From: Acidovorax sp. NB1
Lineage (GTDB): Bacteria; Pseudomonadota; Gammaproteobacteria; Burkholderiales; Burkholderiaceae_C
Reading direction: 5' to 3'
Assembly: GCF_005405905.1 (NCBI RefSeq)
Contig: NZ_BJHU01000005.1
Span: 1-64,000, forward strand
Length of the DNA stretch: 64,000 bases
Within the stretch, counting starts at the first letter, position 1. Every line of letters starts with the position of its first letter. Positions 39,939 through 50,099 of this stretch are shown one piece after another. A model generated the notes under the pieces. The model searched no databases. It had not been told where the DNA came from and saw nothing but the letters and a program-made list of their open reading frames with translations. The position numbers were made by a program, and so were the translations under genes.

Positions 39939-41131
39939 GCTGCTGGCGCCATGCCCGCCGCCAGGGCCTGCGCATGCAGGTTCTCCAGCGTGCGGCGGTA
40001 GATGTTCTTGAGCGGCTCGATGTCGGCCACCACCACATGCTCGTCGATCTTGTGGATGGTCGCGTTGGGCGGGCCGAGTTCGATGACCTGCGGGCAGATC
40101 TGGGCAATGAAGCGGCCGTCGCTGGTGCCACCGGTGGTGGAGAGTTCGGTAGTGATGCCCGTCTCGGCCGCAATGGCCTGCTGCACGGCGCTGACCAGTT
40201 CGCCTGGTGTGGTCAGGAAGGGCTGGCCGCCCAGCGTCCAGCGCAGGTCGTACTCCAGGCCGTGGCGGTCCAGCACGGCGTGCACGCGCTGCTGCAGGCC
40301 CTCTGCCGTGGATTCGGTGGAGAAGCGGAAGTTGAAGTCGATCACGACCTCGCCCGGGATCACGTTGGTGGCGCCGGTGCCGCCGTGCATGTTGCTGATC
40401 TGCCAGCTGGTGGGCGGGAAGAAGGCATTGCCCTGGTCCCACACGGTAGCGGCCAGCTCGGCCAGCGCGGGCAGGGCCTGGTGGATGGGGTTGCGTGCGA
40501 GTTGGGGGTAGGCGATGTGGCCCTGGATGCCGCGCACGCTGAGTTTGCCGCTTAGTGTGCCGCGCCGCCCGTTCTTGATCATGTCGCCGGTTTTTTCGAC
40601 CGAGGTGGGTTCGCCGACGATGCAGTAGTGCAGCGGCTCGCCGCGCGCCTTGAGCTGCTCGACCACGACCTTGGTGCCGTCCACCGAGGGGCCTTCTTCA
40701 TCGCTGGTGAGGAGGAAGGCGAGCTGGATGAGGGGTTCTGGCGTGGCCGCCAGGAACTCTTCCACCGCGACCACAAAGGCGGCGATGGAGGTCTTCATGT
40801 CGCTGGCGCCACGGCCGTAGAGCTTGCCGTCTTTGTGCGTGGGCACGAAGGGGTCGCTGCTCCACTGGTTCAGGGGGCCCGTGGGCACCACATCGGTGTG
40901 GCCCGCAAATACTACGGTTTTGATAGCTGCTTGGGAAAGCTGGTCGCGCGGTGAGGGCCTTTTTGCCCACAAATTGCTGACGCGGAATTCGGCGGGGCCG
41001 CTGTCCAGGCGTTCGCACACGAATCCCAGTGGAGCCAGCCGAGCGGCCAGCAGGTCGAGGCAGCCCGCGTCCTCGGGGGTGATGGAGGGCAGGGCAATGA
41101 GCTGTTCAGCCAGGTGCAGGGTGCGGGACAT
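39935..41131 (-). CDS. dapE: DapE, succinyl-diaminopimelate desuccinylase
   Basis: This 398-residue M20 metallopeptidase starts at ATG 41131 ([20 protein letters not shown]). Zinc ligands are in FAGHTDVVP (His), [11 protein letters not shown] (Asp), [12 protein letters not shown] (Glu-Glu) and GEPTS, with the C-terminal His in [14 protein letters not shown]. It hydrolyses N-succinyl-LL-diaminopimelate in lysine and peptidoglycan precursor synthesis. An AT-rich insertion encodes SQAAIKTV just before the first zinc motif. dapD and dapC lie upstream on the same strand. Confidence 0.93.
   Translation of the reverse strand: MSRTLHLAEQLIALPSITPEDAGCLDLLAARLAPLGFVCERLDSGPAEFRVSNLWAKRPSPRDQLSQAAIKTVVFAGHTDVVPTGPLNQWSSDPFVPTHKDGKLYGRGASDMKTSIAAFVVAVEEFLAATPEPLIQLAFLLTSDEEGPSVDGTKVVVEQLKARGEPLHYCIVGEPTSVEKTGDMIKNGRRGTLSGKLSVRGIQGHIAYPQLARNPIHQALPALAELAATVWDQGNAFFPPTSWQISNMHGGTGATNVIPGEVVIDFNFRFSTESTAEGLQQRVHAVLDRHGLEYDLRWTLGGQPFLTTPGELVSAVQQAIAAETGITTELSTTGGTSDGRFIAQICPQVIELGPPNATIHKIDEHVVVADIEPLKNIYRRTLENLHAQALAAGMAPAA
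40908..40975. repeat. Dispersed AT-rich repeat inside dapE
   Basis: GGTTTTGATAGCTGCTTGGG, then GAGGGCCTTTTTGCCC about 25 bases later. It is a clear family member (TTTTGATAGC...GGCCTTTTT) inside coding sequence, frame preserved. Confidence 0.6.
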
Positions 41132-41215
41132 GGGAGGAGTGGAATAACAATCAGTGGCGTTCGAAAAAACGGTGGCACGAAGCGCTGCACAAAAACTGGC
41201 GCATGCGGGGCAAGG

Positions 41216-41272
41216 GGCTCCGGGCGATGGCCGTCCCGCAGCGAGGGCGCCGCCCCCCTGGAGAGGCGCCGA
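41216..41272. repeat. Intergenic GC-rich repeat, copy B
   Basis: Reverse-strand relative of the repeat at 22548-22630. They share the GCCCTCGCTGCGGGACGGCC core (minus strand). It lies in the 160-bp gap between the pilus ATPase gene and dapE. Confidence 0.55.
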
Positions 41273-41291
41273 ACACGACTCAGGAGGGACT

Positions 41292-42455
41292 CTACGCGGC
41301 GGGTTTGACGTCCAGTACGATTTCGGTAAACGACGGCGCATCGTCGGGTGTGTCGCGCGCTTCCTTCTGGGCCTTGGCGGCGTTGGCGGCCAGGGAAAAG
41401 TCGTTCTGCAGGCGCCACATCAGGTTGGTGGGCGAGTCGGCGTAGGACATGCCTTCCTTGCGGTCGATCTTGGCGTCCATGATGAGGTGGGCCAGCGCTT
41501 CCTCGAAGGTCTGCGAACCCTCGGCCATGGATTTTTCCATGGCCTCCTTCACGCCCGAGAAGTCGCCTTTTTCAATCAGGTCAGACACGAGCTTGGTGTT
41601 GAGCATGACCTCCACGGCGGGGGCGCGGCTTCCGTCCACGGTGCGCACCAGGCGTTGCGAAATGATGGCCTTCATGGCGGATGCCAGGTCGCCCAGCATG
41701 GTGGGGCGCACTTCGACGGGGTAGAAGCTCAGGATACGGTTGAGCGCGTGGTAGCTGTTGTTGCCGTGCAGCGTGGCCAGGCACAGGTGGCCCGACTGGG
41801 CATAGGCAATCGCGGCCGACATCGTTTCGCGGTCGCGGATTTCGCCGATCAGGATCACGTCGGGCGCTTGGCGCAGCGCGTTTTTCAGCGCGGTTTGCAG
41901 GGACTGGGTGTCACTGCCGATCTCGCGCTGGTTGACGATGGATTTCTTGTTCTTGAACTGGTATTCGACCGGGTCCTCGATGGTGAGGATGTGGCCGGTC
42001 ATGGCCTCGTTGCGGGTGTCGATCATGGACGCGAGCGAGGTGCTCTTGCCCGAGCCGGTGGCCCCCACCATGAGGATCAGGCCGCGCTTCTCCATGATGA
42101 GTTCGCGCATCACCGGCGGCAGGCCCAGGGTGTCGAACTCGGGGATCTGCTGCGAGATGAAGCGGATCACCACCGCATAGCTGCCCCGCTGGCGCATGGC
42201 GCTGACCCGGAAGCGGCCCACGCCGCTGAGCGGCACACCCATGTTGAGTTCGCCTGTTTCTTCCAGCTCCTCGATGCGGTCCGGGGGGACCACTTCGGAG
42301 AGCAGGTTGCGCGGCGCATCGGGCGGCAGGATCTGGTTGTTGATGGGCACGCACTCGCCGTTGATCTTGATCAGCGCGGGGGCGTTGGCCGACAGATAGA
42401 CGTCGGAGGCTTTTTTCTCTGCCATCAGGCGAAGAATTCGTTCCATCGTGCTCAT
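41292..42455 (-). CDS. PilT/PilU-type type IV pilus retraction ATPase
   Basis: The 387-residue secretion-superfamily ATPase has Walker [16 protein letters not shown] (about 135), the Asp box [14 protein letters not shown], Walker [16 protein letters not shown] and the His box [12 protein letters not shown]. The beginning ([20 protein letters not shown]) and C-terminal extension resemble PilU more than PilT. It powers pilus retraction or twitching motility. It is isolated from other pilus genes, lying between dapE and dapD. Confidence 0.85.
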   Translation of the reverse strand: MSTMERILRLMAEKKASDVYLSANAPALIKINGECVPINNQILPPDAPRNLLSEVVPPDRIEELEETGELNMGVPLSGVGRFRVSAMRQRGSYAVVIRFISQQIPEFDTLGLPPVMRELIMEKRGLILMVGATGSGKSTSLASMIDTRNEAMTGHILTIEDPVEYQFKNKKSIVNQREIGSDTQSLQTALKNALRQAPDVILIGEIRDRETMSAAIAYAQSGHLCLATLHGNNSYHALNRILSFYPVEVRPTMLGDLASAMKAIISQRLVRTVDGSRAPAVEVMLNTKLVSDLIEKGDFSGVKEAMEKSMAEGSQTFEEALAHLIMDAKIDRKEGMSYADSPTNLMWRLQNDFSLAANAAKAQKEARDTPDDAPSFTEIVLDVKPAA

Positions 42456-42525
42456 GGTGTTTCCCTCTTGTTGTCAGTCTCTGTCGGCGGGGCGAACGGC
42501 CCAGGCCGTCCGCCGGTCCACATCA

Positions 42526-43359
42526 TCAGTCGCGCAGCAGGTCGTTGATGCTGGTCTTGGAGCGGGTTTGCGCGTCCACCTGCTTGACGATGATGGCAGC
42601 GTACATGCTGTAGGGTGCGCCATTGGCGGCTGTCTTGGGCAGGTTGCCGCTGACCACCACCGAGCCAGAGGGCACGCGGCCGTAGCTGATTTCGCCGGTG
42701 GCGCGGTTGAAGATGGGGGTGCTCTGGCCCAGGTACACACCCATGCCCAGCACGGAGTTCTCTTCGACCACCACGCCTTCAACCACCTCGGAGCGGGCGC
42801 CGATGAAGCAGTTGTCTTCAATGATGGTGGGGCCCGCCTGCAGGGGTTCCAGCACGCCGCCAATGCCCACGCCGCCGGACAGGTGCACGTTGGAGCCGAT
42901 CTGCGCGCACGAGCCCACGGTGGCCCAGGTGTCCACCATGGTGCCTTCGCCCACATAAGCGCCGATGTTCACGTACGACGGCATCAGGATCGCGCCCTTG
43001 GCGATGAAGCTGCCACGGCGGGCCACGGCTGGGGGCACCACGCGCACGCCGGTGGCCTTCATTTCTTCTTCGGACAGGTGGGCAAACTTGGTCTGCACCT
43101 TGTCGTAAAAGCCCAGGTCACCGGCCTTGACGACTTCGTTGTCCTTCAGGCGGAAGGACAGCAGCACGGCCTTCTTGATCCACTGGTGCACGGTCCACTG
43201 GCCCACGCCTTCGCGCGTGGCTACGCGCAGCTTGCCGTTGTTCAGTTCGGCGATCACGTGCTCGACGGCGTCCTGGATTTCCTTGGGTGCGGCGGCGGGC
43301 GAGAGGCTGGCGCGGTTGTCCCAGGCGTTGTCGATGATGGTTTGCAGTTGTTGGGTCAT
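42526..43359 (-). CDS. dapD: DapD, tetrahydrodipicolinate N-succinyltransferase
   Basis: The 277-residue protein has a left-handed beta-helix of hexapeptide repeats (about 105-220: [20 protein letters not shown]...[10 protein letters not shown]) typical of DapD, plus the helical N-terminal domain ([20 protein letters not shown]). It transfers succinyl from succinyl-CoA in the lysine pathway. It lies 45 bp after dapC. Confidence 0.94.
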   Translation of the reverse strand: MTQQLQTIIDNAWDNRASLSPAAAPKEIQDAVEHVIAELNNGKLRVATREGVGQWTVHQWIKKAVLLSFRLKDNEVVKAGDLGFYDKVQTKFAHLSEEEMKATGVRVVPPAVARRGSFIAKGAILMPSYVNIGAYVGEGTMVDTWATVGSCAQIGSNVHLSGGVGIGGVLEPLQAGPTIIEDNCFIGARSEVVEGVVVEENSVLGMGVYLGQSTPIFNRATGEISYGRVPSGSVVVSGNLPKTAANGAPYSMYAAIIVKQVDAQTRSKTSINDLLRD

Positions 43360-43404
43360 GTTGTTGTCTGTCAGTCGGTCAGTCTGTGGATCAGGATTCA
43401 GAAA

Positions 43405-44610
43405 TCAGGCCGTGCGGGCTTGGATGAACTGCACGATGCGCAGTGCAGCCTCCACGCACTCGTCGGTTTCGGCCACCAGGGCCATGCGCACGCGCTGGGC
43501 GCCGGGGTTGCTGCCCTGGGCCTCGCGGGCCAGGTAGCTGCCGGGCAGCACCGTGACATTGTATTGACCCAGAAGGGCCCGCGCGAACTCGGCGTCGGTC
43601 ATCCCCAGGGCGTCAGGCACCTTGGCCCAGAGGTAGAAACCGGCATCGGGCAGGGCAACTTCCATCACGCCCGCCAGCAGTGGGGTGACCTGGGCAAATT
43701 TCTTGCGGTAGCGCGTGCGGTTTTCCACCACGTGCTGCTCGTCGCCCCAGGCAGCGATGCTGGCTGCCTGCACGATGGGGCTCATGGCGCTGCCATGGTA
43801 GGTGCGGTAGAGCAAAAAGGACTTGATCAGGGCCGCGTCGCCCGCCACAAAGCCGCTGCGCATGCCGGGCACGTTGCTGCGTTTGGACAGGCTGGTGAAG
43901 GAGATCAGGTTCTTGAAGTCGCGCCGGCCTAGCTGTTCAGCGGCCTGCAGGCCGCCCAGGGGCGGCTCGTCCCGGAAATAGATTTCGCTGTAGCACTCGT
44001 CCGAGGCGATCACGAAGCCATAGCGGTCGCTCAGCTCAAAGAGTTTCTTCCACTCGCTCAGGGGCATGACGGCGCCGGTCGGGTTGCCGGGTGAGCACAC
44101 GAATAGCAGCTGCGTGCGCTCCCACACCGATTCGGGCACCGTGTCCCAGTTCACCGCAAAGTTGCGCGCCGGGTCGCTGGGGGCGTAGTAGGGCTGGGCG
44201 CCTGCCAGCAGTGCCGCACCTTCGTAGATTTGATAGAACGGGTTGGGGCAGACCACCAGGGGCTGGCCCTGGGAGGGGTCGATGATGGTCTGGGCAAAGG
44301 CAAACAGCGCCTCGCGCGAACCGTTCACGGGCAGGACCTGGGTGCCCGGGGCCAGGGTGAGCGCATAGCGCTGGTTCAGCCAGCGTGTGAAGGACTCACG
44401 CAGCCGGGGTTCGCCCGCCGTGGCGGGGTAGCTGGCCAGTCCGCCCAGGTTGTTGCTAAGTGCATCCTTGATGAACTGCGGTGTAGGATGGCGCGGCTCG
44501 CCCATGCCCAGGCTGATGGGGCTGTAGGCCGCCGGGGGCGTGACCCCCGCAAAGAGTTGCCGCAGCCGCTCGAACGGGTAGGGCTGGAGGTGGGAGAGCA
44601 GGGGGTTCAT
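43405..44610 (-). CDS. dapC: DapC, succinyl-diaminopimelate transaminase
   Basis: The 401-residue fold-type I PLP aminotransferase has the PLP lysine in SFTSLSKRSNVPGMRSGF (about K242), NPTGAVMPLSEW and SDECYSEIYF. The MNPLLSHLQPYPFERLRQLF start and the position directly before dapD support DapC. It converts N-succinyl-2-amino-6-oxopimelate to succinyl-diaminopimelate. Confidence 0.92.
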   Translation of the reverse strand: MNPLLSHLQPYPFERLRQLFAGVTPPAAYSPISLGMGEPRHPTPQFIKDALSNNLGGLASYPATAGEPRLRESFTRWLNQRYALTLAPGTQVLPVNGSREALFAFAQTIIDPSQGQPLVVCPNPFYQIYEGAALLAGAQPYYAPSDPARNFAVNWDTVPESVWERTQLLFVCSPGNPTGAVMPLSEWKKLFELSDRYGFVIASDECYSEIYFRDEPPLGGLQAAEQLGRRDFKNLISFTSLSKRSNVPGMRSGFVAGDAALIKSFLLYRTYHGSAMSPIVQAASIAAWGDEQHVVENRTRYRKKFAQVTPLLAGVMEVALPDAGFYLWAKVPDALGMTDAEFARALLGQYNVTVLPGSYLAREAQGSNPGAQRVRMALVAETDECVEAALRIVQFIQARTA

Positions 44611-44781
44611 GGAGCCACATTATGGGCGATGGACACTTCGCGAAAGCCTGCGCACCAGGCGCGGCCGGGGCGCTTCAAGGAGGAGCTGGTGTGGGCCTGC
44701 TGCCCTGCGCCTCCGTGTCAATCCGACGTAAGAGCGGGGACATAGCATCCGCCACTGGAAAGAACCATAACAGGAGACAAG

Positions 44782-46266
44782 ATGTCTGGATTCCTACCAC
44801 TGCGCCCGGGACTCTGGTGGATGCGCAGATGGCACCTGCCCGGCAAGCTGGCAACGCTGGGCGTGTTGATTGCGGTGGTGTTGGCCGCCACCGCCGCAGC
44901 GCCGGGATGGGGCGGGGTGGTGGGTGCCGTGGCCTTGCTGTATGCACTGCTGGCGCTGTATTTGAGCCTGTCATCCGACCTGGAAGGGCTGTCGCGGGCC
45001 ATGAAGCAGACCACGAATGGCGATCTGAGCACGCGCGCAGGGGTGTACGGCCAGGACGAAGTGGGCGCCATGGCGCAGTCGCTCGACCAGATGGTGCTGA
45101 CCTTGTCGTCCATGGTGGCCGACATCCGTAGCAATGCGGCGCTGGTGGCCCACGCGGGCCAGAGCCTGGCGCAGGGCAATCGGTCGCTGGCCGACCGCAC
45201 CGAGCAGCAGGCTGCCAACCTGGAGCAAACCGCAGCCAGCGTGGAACAGCTCTCGTCTGCCGTGCAGAACAACGCCCACACGGCCCGCAGCGCCGACGCG
45301 AGGGCCGCCGATGTGCGCAAGGCTGCCGATGCGGGCGCCGAGGCCATGGCCCGGGCGGTGCAGTCGGTGGAGGCCATCCAGCAGAGTGCGCGCCGCATGA
45401 CCGAAATCATCGGTGTCATCGACAGCATTGCCTTTCAGACCAACATCCTGGCGCTGAACGCCGCCGTGGAAGCCGCCCGGGCGGGTGAGCAGGGACGGGG
45501 TTTTGCGGTAGTGGCGGGCGAAGTGCGCACCCTGGCCAAACGCTCTGGCGATGCCGCACGCGAGATCCGCGAGCTGATCGGCGCCTCGGTGAGCCAGGTC
45601 GAGGCCAGCGCCGGGCTGATCCGTTCGGCTGGTGACGGCATCGCTAACATGGCGGGCGGTATCCGCAGCGTGGCCGCGAGCATGACGGAAATCTCGGGCT
45701 CCAGCGCAGAACAGAGCACGGGCCTGAGCGAGGTGAGTTCTGCCGTGCAGCAACTGGATCAGATCACCCAGCACAACGCGCAGATGGTGGGCCATGCCGT
45801 GCAGCAGGCCGAAGCCCTGGAGCAGCGCGCTTCCACCCTGTCTCGGGCAGTGGCGGCGTTCCGGCTGCAGCAGGGCACGGCCGATGAGGCCGTGGCACTG
45901 GTCCAGAAGGCCGTGGCCCTGCACAAGACCACCTCGGAGGACCAGTTTCTGCGCAGCCTGACGGACAAGAGCCAGCCCTTCCACGACCGGGACATGTACG
46001 TTTTTGTGCTGGACAGCGCGGGCACCTACCGTGCGTTTGGCGGCAACCCTGCCAAGGTGGGCACCCGCGTGCAAGACATTCCGGGCATTGCGGGCGACCG
46101 GCTGGTGAGCGACATCGTGGCCCAGGCCGATCGGGCCCCGGGCTGGGTGGAGTACGACATCAACAACCCGGCGACGGGCGCCGTGCAGACCAAGATGTCT
46201 TACGTGAGCCGCGTGGGGGATCTGTACGTGGGCTGCGGGGTCTACAAGTCTCTGGCGGCCCGTTGA
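44782..46266 (+). CDS. Methyl-accepting chemotaxis protein with C-terminal Cache domain
   Basis: The 494-residue protein starts at ATG 44782 behind AGGAGACAAG. Two close membrane segments (about 23-41 and 47-63) leave almost no periplasmic domain. A short HAMP-like region (to about 110) is followed by the signalling coiled coil with the hairpin tip [20 protein letters not shown] (about 215-234). After about residue 380 comes a single Cache-like domain ([20 protein letters not shown]...[11 protein letters not shown]), placed by this topology in the cytoplasm. Sensor-at-the-C-terminus is the reverse of the usual order. It probably senses an intracellular small molecule; the ligand is unknown. 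Confidence 0.87.
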   Translation: MSGFLPLRPGLWWMRRWHLPGKLATLGVLIAVVLAATAAAPGWGGVVGAVALLYALLALYLSLSSDLEGLSRAMKQTTNGDLSTRAGVYGQDEVGAMAQSLDQMVLTLSSMVADIRSNAALVAHAGQSLAQGNRSLADRTEQQAANLEQTAASVEQLSSAVQNNAHTARSADARAADVRKAADAGAEAMARAVQSVEAIQQSARRMTEIIGVIDSIAFQTNILALNAAVEAARAGEQGRGFAVVAGEVRTLAKRSGDAAREIRELIGASVSQVEASAGLIRSAGDGIANMAGGIRSVAASMTEISGSSAEQSTGLSEVSSAVQQLDQITQHNAQMVGHAVQQAEALEQRASTLSRAVAAFRLQQGTADEAVALVQKAVALHKTTSEDQFLRSLTDKSQPFHDRDMYVFVLDSAGTYRAFGGNPAKVGTRVQDIPGIAGDRLVSDIVAQADRAPGWVEYDINNPATGAVQTKMSYVSRVGDLYVGCGVYKSLAAR

Positions 46267-46318
46267 TGGGCTGATTTGCTCTCGGCGTCCTGATCTATCA
46301 GGGGCGGGAGGGCACCGC

Positions 46319-47011
46319 TCAGCGCGGGTTTTGTTCCCTGCGTTGCCGGGCGCGTTCCATGGCGGCTGCAATGGCGACCTTGCGCGCGTCGGCGGCGTTG
46401 GCACCGCTGGTGGCGGTATCGGTGGCACTGCCGACCTGCTCGCCCATCGCTTCTGCAGGTTCTTCTTCTGCATCCTCCAGGGGCACGCGCTGGCGATGCT
46501 GCTTGTAGCGCTGGCGTGCCTGCAGGGCCAGGGGGGCGGACCATGCGGCCCAGCCGGTGGCCGAGCCGCTCACGGTCTCCAGTTGGATGCAGTCCACCGG
46601 GCAGACAGGAATGCACAACTCGCACCCCGTGCAATAGGGCTCGATCACCGTGTGCATCCGCTTGTGGGAACCCATGATGGCATCCGTGGGGCAGGCCTTG
46701 ATGCAGAGCGTGCAGCCAATGCACCAGGCTTCGTCAATGAAGGCCACGGTGCGTGGCCCCTCCACACCATGTTCGGCGCTCAATGGCAGCACGGCCAGGC
46801 CCGTGATGGCCGCCAGGCGCACCACACCCTCAGCGCCGCCGGGCGGGCATTGGTTGATGGCGGCTTCGCCGCTGGCAATGGCCTGCGCATAGCTGGCGCA
46901 GTCGGGATAGCCGCAGCGTGTGCACTGCGTTTGCGGCAGCGCGGCGTCGATCCGCGCTGCGAGGTCCATCGGGGCAGCGTGTGGTGTCTGGGTCTCGGGC
47001 GGGCGGATCAA
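46319..47011 (-). CDS. rnfB: RnfB/RsxB-like ferredoxin-type electron transfer protein
   Basis: The 230-residue protein has a Fe-S domain ([16 protein letters not shown]...CPPGG, residues 30-58) and two 4Fe-4S clusters ([12 protein letters not shown] and [12 protein letters not shown], about 95-135). The usual N-terminal membrane helix of RnfB is absent, and no other rnf gene is nearby, so it is the stand-alone beta-proteobacterial form. The start is uncertain: a TTG at 47011 overlaps the phaZ stop (TTGA), while ATG 46969 ([15 protein letters not shown]) fits the family better. It ends in a charged tail. Confidence 0.85.
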   Translation of the reverse strand: MIRPPETQTPHAAPMDLAARIDAALPQTQCTRCGYPDCASYAQAIASGEAAINQCPPGGAEGVVRLAAITGLAVLPLSAEHGVEGPRTVAFIDEAWCIGCTLCIKACPTDAIMGSHKRMHTVIEPYCTGCELCIPVCPVDCIQLETVSGSATGWAAWSAPLALQARQRYKQHRQRVPLEDAEEEPAEAMGEQVGSATDTATSGANAADARKVAIAAAMERARQRREQNPR

Positions 47012-48618
47012 GCCTTGCGCGCCTTGCTGCTGCGGCTGGCGCTGCGGGCAGGGGCGGCCGTGGCTGTCGTGGCCTTGGCTGTGCCTGCATCGGCCTGCAC
47101 CGGCTCAGCGGCGGCCCCCGTGGCTTGCGCAGCGCCCTCAGGCTTGACCCAGCGCGTTGCCACCGCTGCAGTGGGTGCTGCGGCTTGGGCCACCCCGCGT
47201 GCGCGGGTGGCGGCAGATGGGGTGGCCTTTACTGCTGGCTTGGGCTGCGGGCTGGTGGCCTTGGGCTTGGCTTTGGCGGGGGCTGCCACTGCCGCAGCGG
47301 GCGCTGTAGTCTTGGTCACCGGCGCGGCGGCCGGCTTGGCCTCACTCACGCGGGGCAGCTCGTGCTCCAGAATGAATGCGCGGACCTTCGGGTACACCAG
47401 ATCGCGCCAGCGGCGGCCGCTGAAGATGCCGTAGTGGCCTGCGCCCTTGGCTTCCAGGTGGCGTTGTTCCTTGCGCACGATGCCGCTGCACAGGTCGTGG
47501 GCGGCTTCGGTCTGGCCCGAGCCGGAGATGTCATCCAGCTCGCCCTCGACCGTGAACAGGGCGGTGGCGGTGATGTCCTGCGGGCGCACGCGCTCAATCT
47601 TGCCTGCGGGCGAGCGTACATCCCAGGTGCCGTTGACCAGCTTGTAGTCCTGGAACACTGTCTGGATGGTTTCCAGGTAGTAGTCCGCGTCCATGTCCAG
47701 CACGGCGTTGTATTCGTCGTAGAACTTGCGGTGGGCTTCGGCGCTGGCGTCGTCGCCCTTGATCAGGTCCTTGAAGTAGTCGTAGTGGCTGGACGCATGG
47801 CGGTCCGGGTTCATGGCCACAAACCCGGTGTATTGCAAAAAGCCGGGGTACACGCGACGGCCTGCGCCCGGGAATTTCTCCGGCACGCGGTAGATCACGT
47901 TGTTCTCAAACCATTCGTAGCTGCGGTTCGTGGCCAGGTTGTTCACGGCGGTGGGCGACTTGCGGGCGTCGATGGGCCCGCCCATCATGGTCATGGTCAG
48001 CGGCGTTTTTTCGCCCCGGCTGGCCATCAGCGACACGGCCGCCAGCACCGGCACGGTGGGTTGGCACACGCTGATCACATGGCAGTTGCCGTACTGGCCT
48101 TGCAGGTGGCGGATGAACTCCTGCACGTAGTTCACGTAGTCATCCAGGTGGAACTCTCCCTCGGCCAGCGGCACCAGGCGGGCGTTCTTCCAGTCGGTGA
48201 TGTAGACCTTATGGTCCTTGAGCATGGTGCGCACGGTGTCGCGCAGCAGGGTGGCGTAGTGGCCCGACAGCGGCGCCACGATCAGGACCACGGGCTGGCC
48301 CTTGAGTTTGGTCAGCGTAGCGGGGTCGTCTGAAAAACGCTTGAAGCGGCGCAGCTCGCAGAACGGCTTGTTGACTTCGATGCGTTCATGGATGGCGACA
48401 CCTATGCCGTCCACATCCACGGTGTGGATGTCAAAGGCGGGCTTTTCGTAGTCTTTGCCCAGGCGGTAGAGCAGGTCGTAGCCCGCAGCCATGCGCTGGG
48501 CGGCAGAGGTCTGGCTCAGCGGCGACACGGGGTTGCTGAACAACTTGGAAGCCGCCTGCGCAAAGTCTGTAAAGGGCTCCATCAGGGAGCGCTGGGTTTC
48601 GTAGATGTGATACAGCAT
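47008..48618 (-). CDS. phaZ: PhaZ, intracellular polyhydroxyalkanoate depolymerase with a basic Ala/Pro tail
   Basis: The 536-residue protein starts at 48618 ([20 protein letters not shown]). The catalytic Cys is in [14 protein letters not shown] (about 184), with Asp and His expected further on ([15 protein letters not shown] near 390). It degrades PHB granules inside the cell, opposing phaCAB at 32-36 kb. After about residue 415 there is a ~115-residue tail rich in Ala, Lys, Pro and Thr, ending [10 protein letters not shown]. This tail resembles histone-like or granule-associated tails and is not needed for the enzyme fold. Its stop overlaps the possible TTG start of rnfB. Confidence 0.9.
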   Translation of the reverse strand: MLYHIYETQRSLMEPFTDFAQAASKLFSNPVSPLSQTSAAQRMAAGYDLLYRLGKDYEKPAFDIHTVDVDGIGVAIHERIEVNKPFCELRRFKRFSDDPATLTKLKGQPVVLIVAPLSGHYATLLRDTVRTMLKDHKVYITDWKNARLVPLAEGEFHLDDYVNYVQEFIRHLQGQYGNCHVISVCQPTVPVLAAVSLMASRGEKTPLTMTMMGGPIDARKSPTAVNNLATNRSYEWFENNVIYRVPEKFPGAGRRVYPGFLQYTGFVAMNPDRHASSHYDYFKDLIKGDDASAEAHRKFYDEYNAVLDMDADYYLETIQTVFQDYKLVNGTWDVRSPAGKIERVRPQDITATALFTVEGELDDISGSGQTEAAHDLCSGIVRKEQRHLEAKGAGHYGIFSGRRWRDLVYPKVRAFILEHELPRVSEAKPAAAPVTKTTAPAAAVAAPAKAKPKATSPQPKPAVKATPSAATRARGVAQAAAPTAAVATRWVKPEGAAQATGAAAEPVQADAGTAKATTATAAPARSASRSSKARKA

Positions 48619-48781
48619 GGGGCGAAACTCCGTTTTGTTGCAGTGCAATATAGCAGCACTTGGTAACAAGCGCATGGAGTAAAACCACCAATGCCAAGTC
48701 GCCTATGTGACATGCGACGCCGCTGGGCGGCAGGGCTTGGCACGGGGTTACAGATGCAGCCCCCAACCCAACCTGGCTCCG

Positions 48782-49867
48782 TCAATGGGGCCGGGGGTCG
48801 GTGTTGTCGAGCAGCCAGGCCTCGAACGATTCGCGCGCCGAATTGCGCAGCGCCGGGCGGAAGGCGGTCTTGTTGCTCAGGTACAGGCAGTGCCGGATCA
48901 CCGTGTAGGGGTTGAAGCTGGCCTGGGGGTTTTGCTCCTCAAAGTGCAGCTTGTAGCGCTTGACCACACCGATGGTCTCGCGCATCAGGGTGTTGAAACG
49001 CGCGCGGGTCATGCGCGGTGACCAGGCCTGGATGTCGTCCACAAAGCCATCGACCTTGGACGGCTCGAACTCGAAGTCCTTGAAGAAATGTGTGGCGATC
49101 TTCAGGAAGGTAAAGGCGTTCAGCTCGCTGCTGCCGCCTGCCGCCTTGCCTGCAGCTTGCGCGTCGGCGGCTGCATCGGGCACCGGGTCGGCGGTTTCGT
49201 CGGGGGCCTGCAGCAGTTCGGCTGCTGTGGCATCGCGGATCTGGCGGAACTCCCGGTCGGCCAGCTCGAAGAGGGCCGACAGCACATTGATGCGCCGCTT
49301 GAGTTGCTGCGGAATCGACTTTTTGTACTTGATCTTGTGGTCCAGAACGCTCCACGAGTCCTGGATGATGGTGCGCACCTGCAGCTCAAACGCCCAGTGG
49401 GCATAGGCTGCATGTTCCGGCAGGTCGCGCTCGGAGGCGCCCAGGCGCAGGTCCAGGTGCAGGCCCTTGTAGCCAAACGACGCCTCGGTGCTCTCCACAG
49501 CCGTCACCTTGTCCGTGACCTCAATTACCGCAAAACGCTCGCGCATGGTCTGCGCTACCTTCTCCAGCTCGTCCTCATACAGGCACACCACCCGCACGCC
49601 GATGAGGTCGGTGATGTAGCTCTGGATGTCGTAGGGAGTGTTGTTTTCTTCCAGTGCCGGGCGGTACTTGCGCACGAACTTGCGGATGCATTCGTCGGCA
49701 TCCTTCACACGGCCTTCCACCTTGGCGATGTCAATGCCCCCGGCCTGCGCCACCGCAGCCCCCACCAGGCCGGTGATGGCTGTGCACGCGGCCTCCAGGG
49801 CTGGGGCCTGCTGCGCATAAAAGCTGCGGAAGTGGGAGGCCTCCAGGTCGAAATCAAGCGATGGCAT
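48782..49867 (-). CDS. Stand-alone RelA/SpoT-domain protein
   Basis: This 361-residue protein starts at 49867 (MPSLDFDLEASHFRSFYAQQ). It has the alarmone-synthetase fold: KDADECIRKF, PYDIQSYITDLIGVRVVCLY (about 98-117), ESTEASFGYKGLHLDLRL and ELQVRTIIQDSWSVLDHKIK (about 180-199). It has no HD hydrolase, TGS or ACT domain. A role in (p)ppGpp or related nucleotide synthesis is inferred. The gene begins 232 bp from, and divergent to, the downstream c-di-GMP protein. The C-terminal 130 residues match nothing I recognise. Confidence 0.8.
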   Translation of the reverse strand: MPSLDFDLEASHFRSFYAQQAPALEAACTAITGLVGAAVAQAGGIDIAKVEGRVKDADECIRKFVRKYRPALEENNTPYDIQSYITDLIGVRVVCLYEDELEKVAQTMRERFAVIEVTDKVTAVESTEASFGYKGLHLDLRLGASERDLPEHAAYAHWAFELQVRTIIQDSWSVLDHKIKYKKSIPQQLKRRINVLSALFELADREFRQIRDATAAELLQAPDETADPVPDAAADAQAAGKAAGGSSELNAFTFLKIATHFFKDFEFEPSKVDGFVDDIQAWSPRMTRARFNTLMRETIGVVKRYKLHFEEQNPQASFNPYTVIRHCLYLSNKTAFRPALRNSARESFEAWLLDNTDPRPH

Positions 49868-50099
49868 GCGGCGTTGTGTCTTGGGGATGAAAAAGTGTGC
49901 GGGGGCAGTGTGCCGGTGGCCCAAGCATATCCGCCAACACCCTGTAGCAGGTCATGCCGGGGTGAGCGCAGCCAGTGGGGGCGTGGGGCGATTTATTCCT
50001 TCGCAGCTTGGTACTGGTGTCCATAATGGTGCAGGCGAGTCCATCGCCTTTTTTCGTGCTTGCCTTTCTCTTTTTTGACTGATTGCCAGACGAACCGCA

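Noticed and set aside
39009-40442. Long N-terminal extension of prmB
   Set aside because: The upstream part is an out-of-frame reading of dapE; the ATG at 39938 overlapping the dapE stop gives a normal PrmB length.
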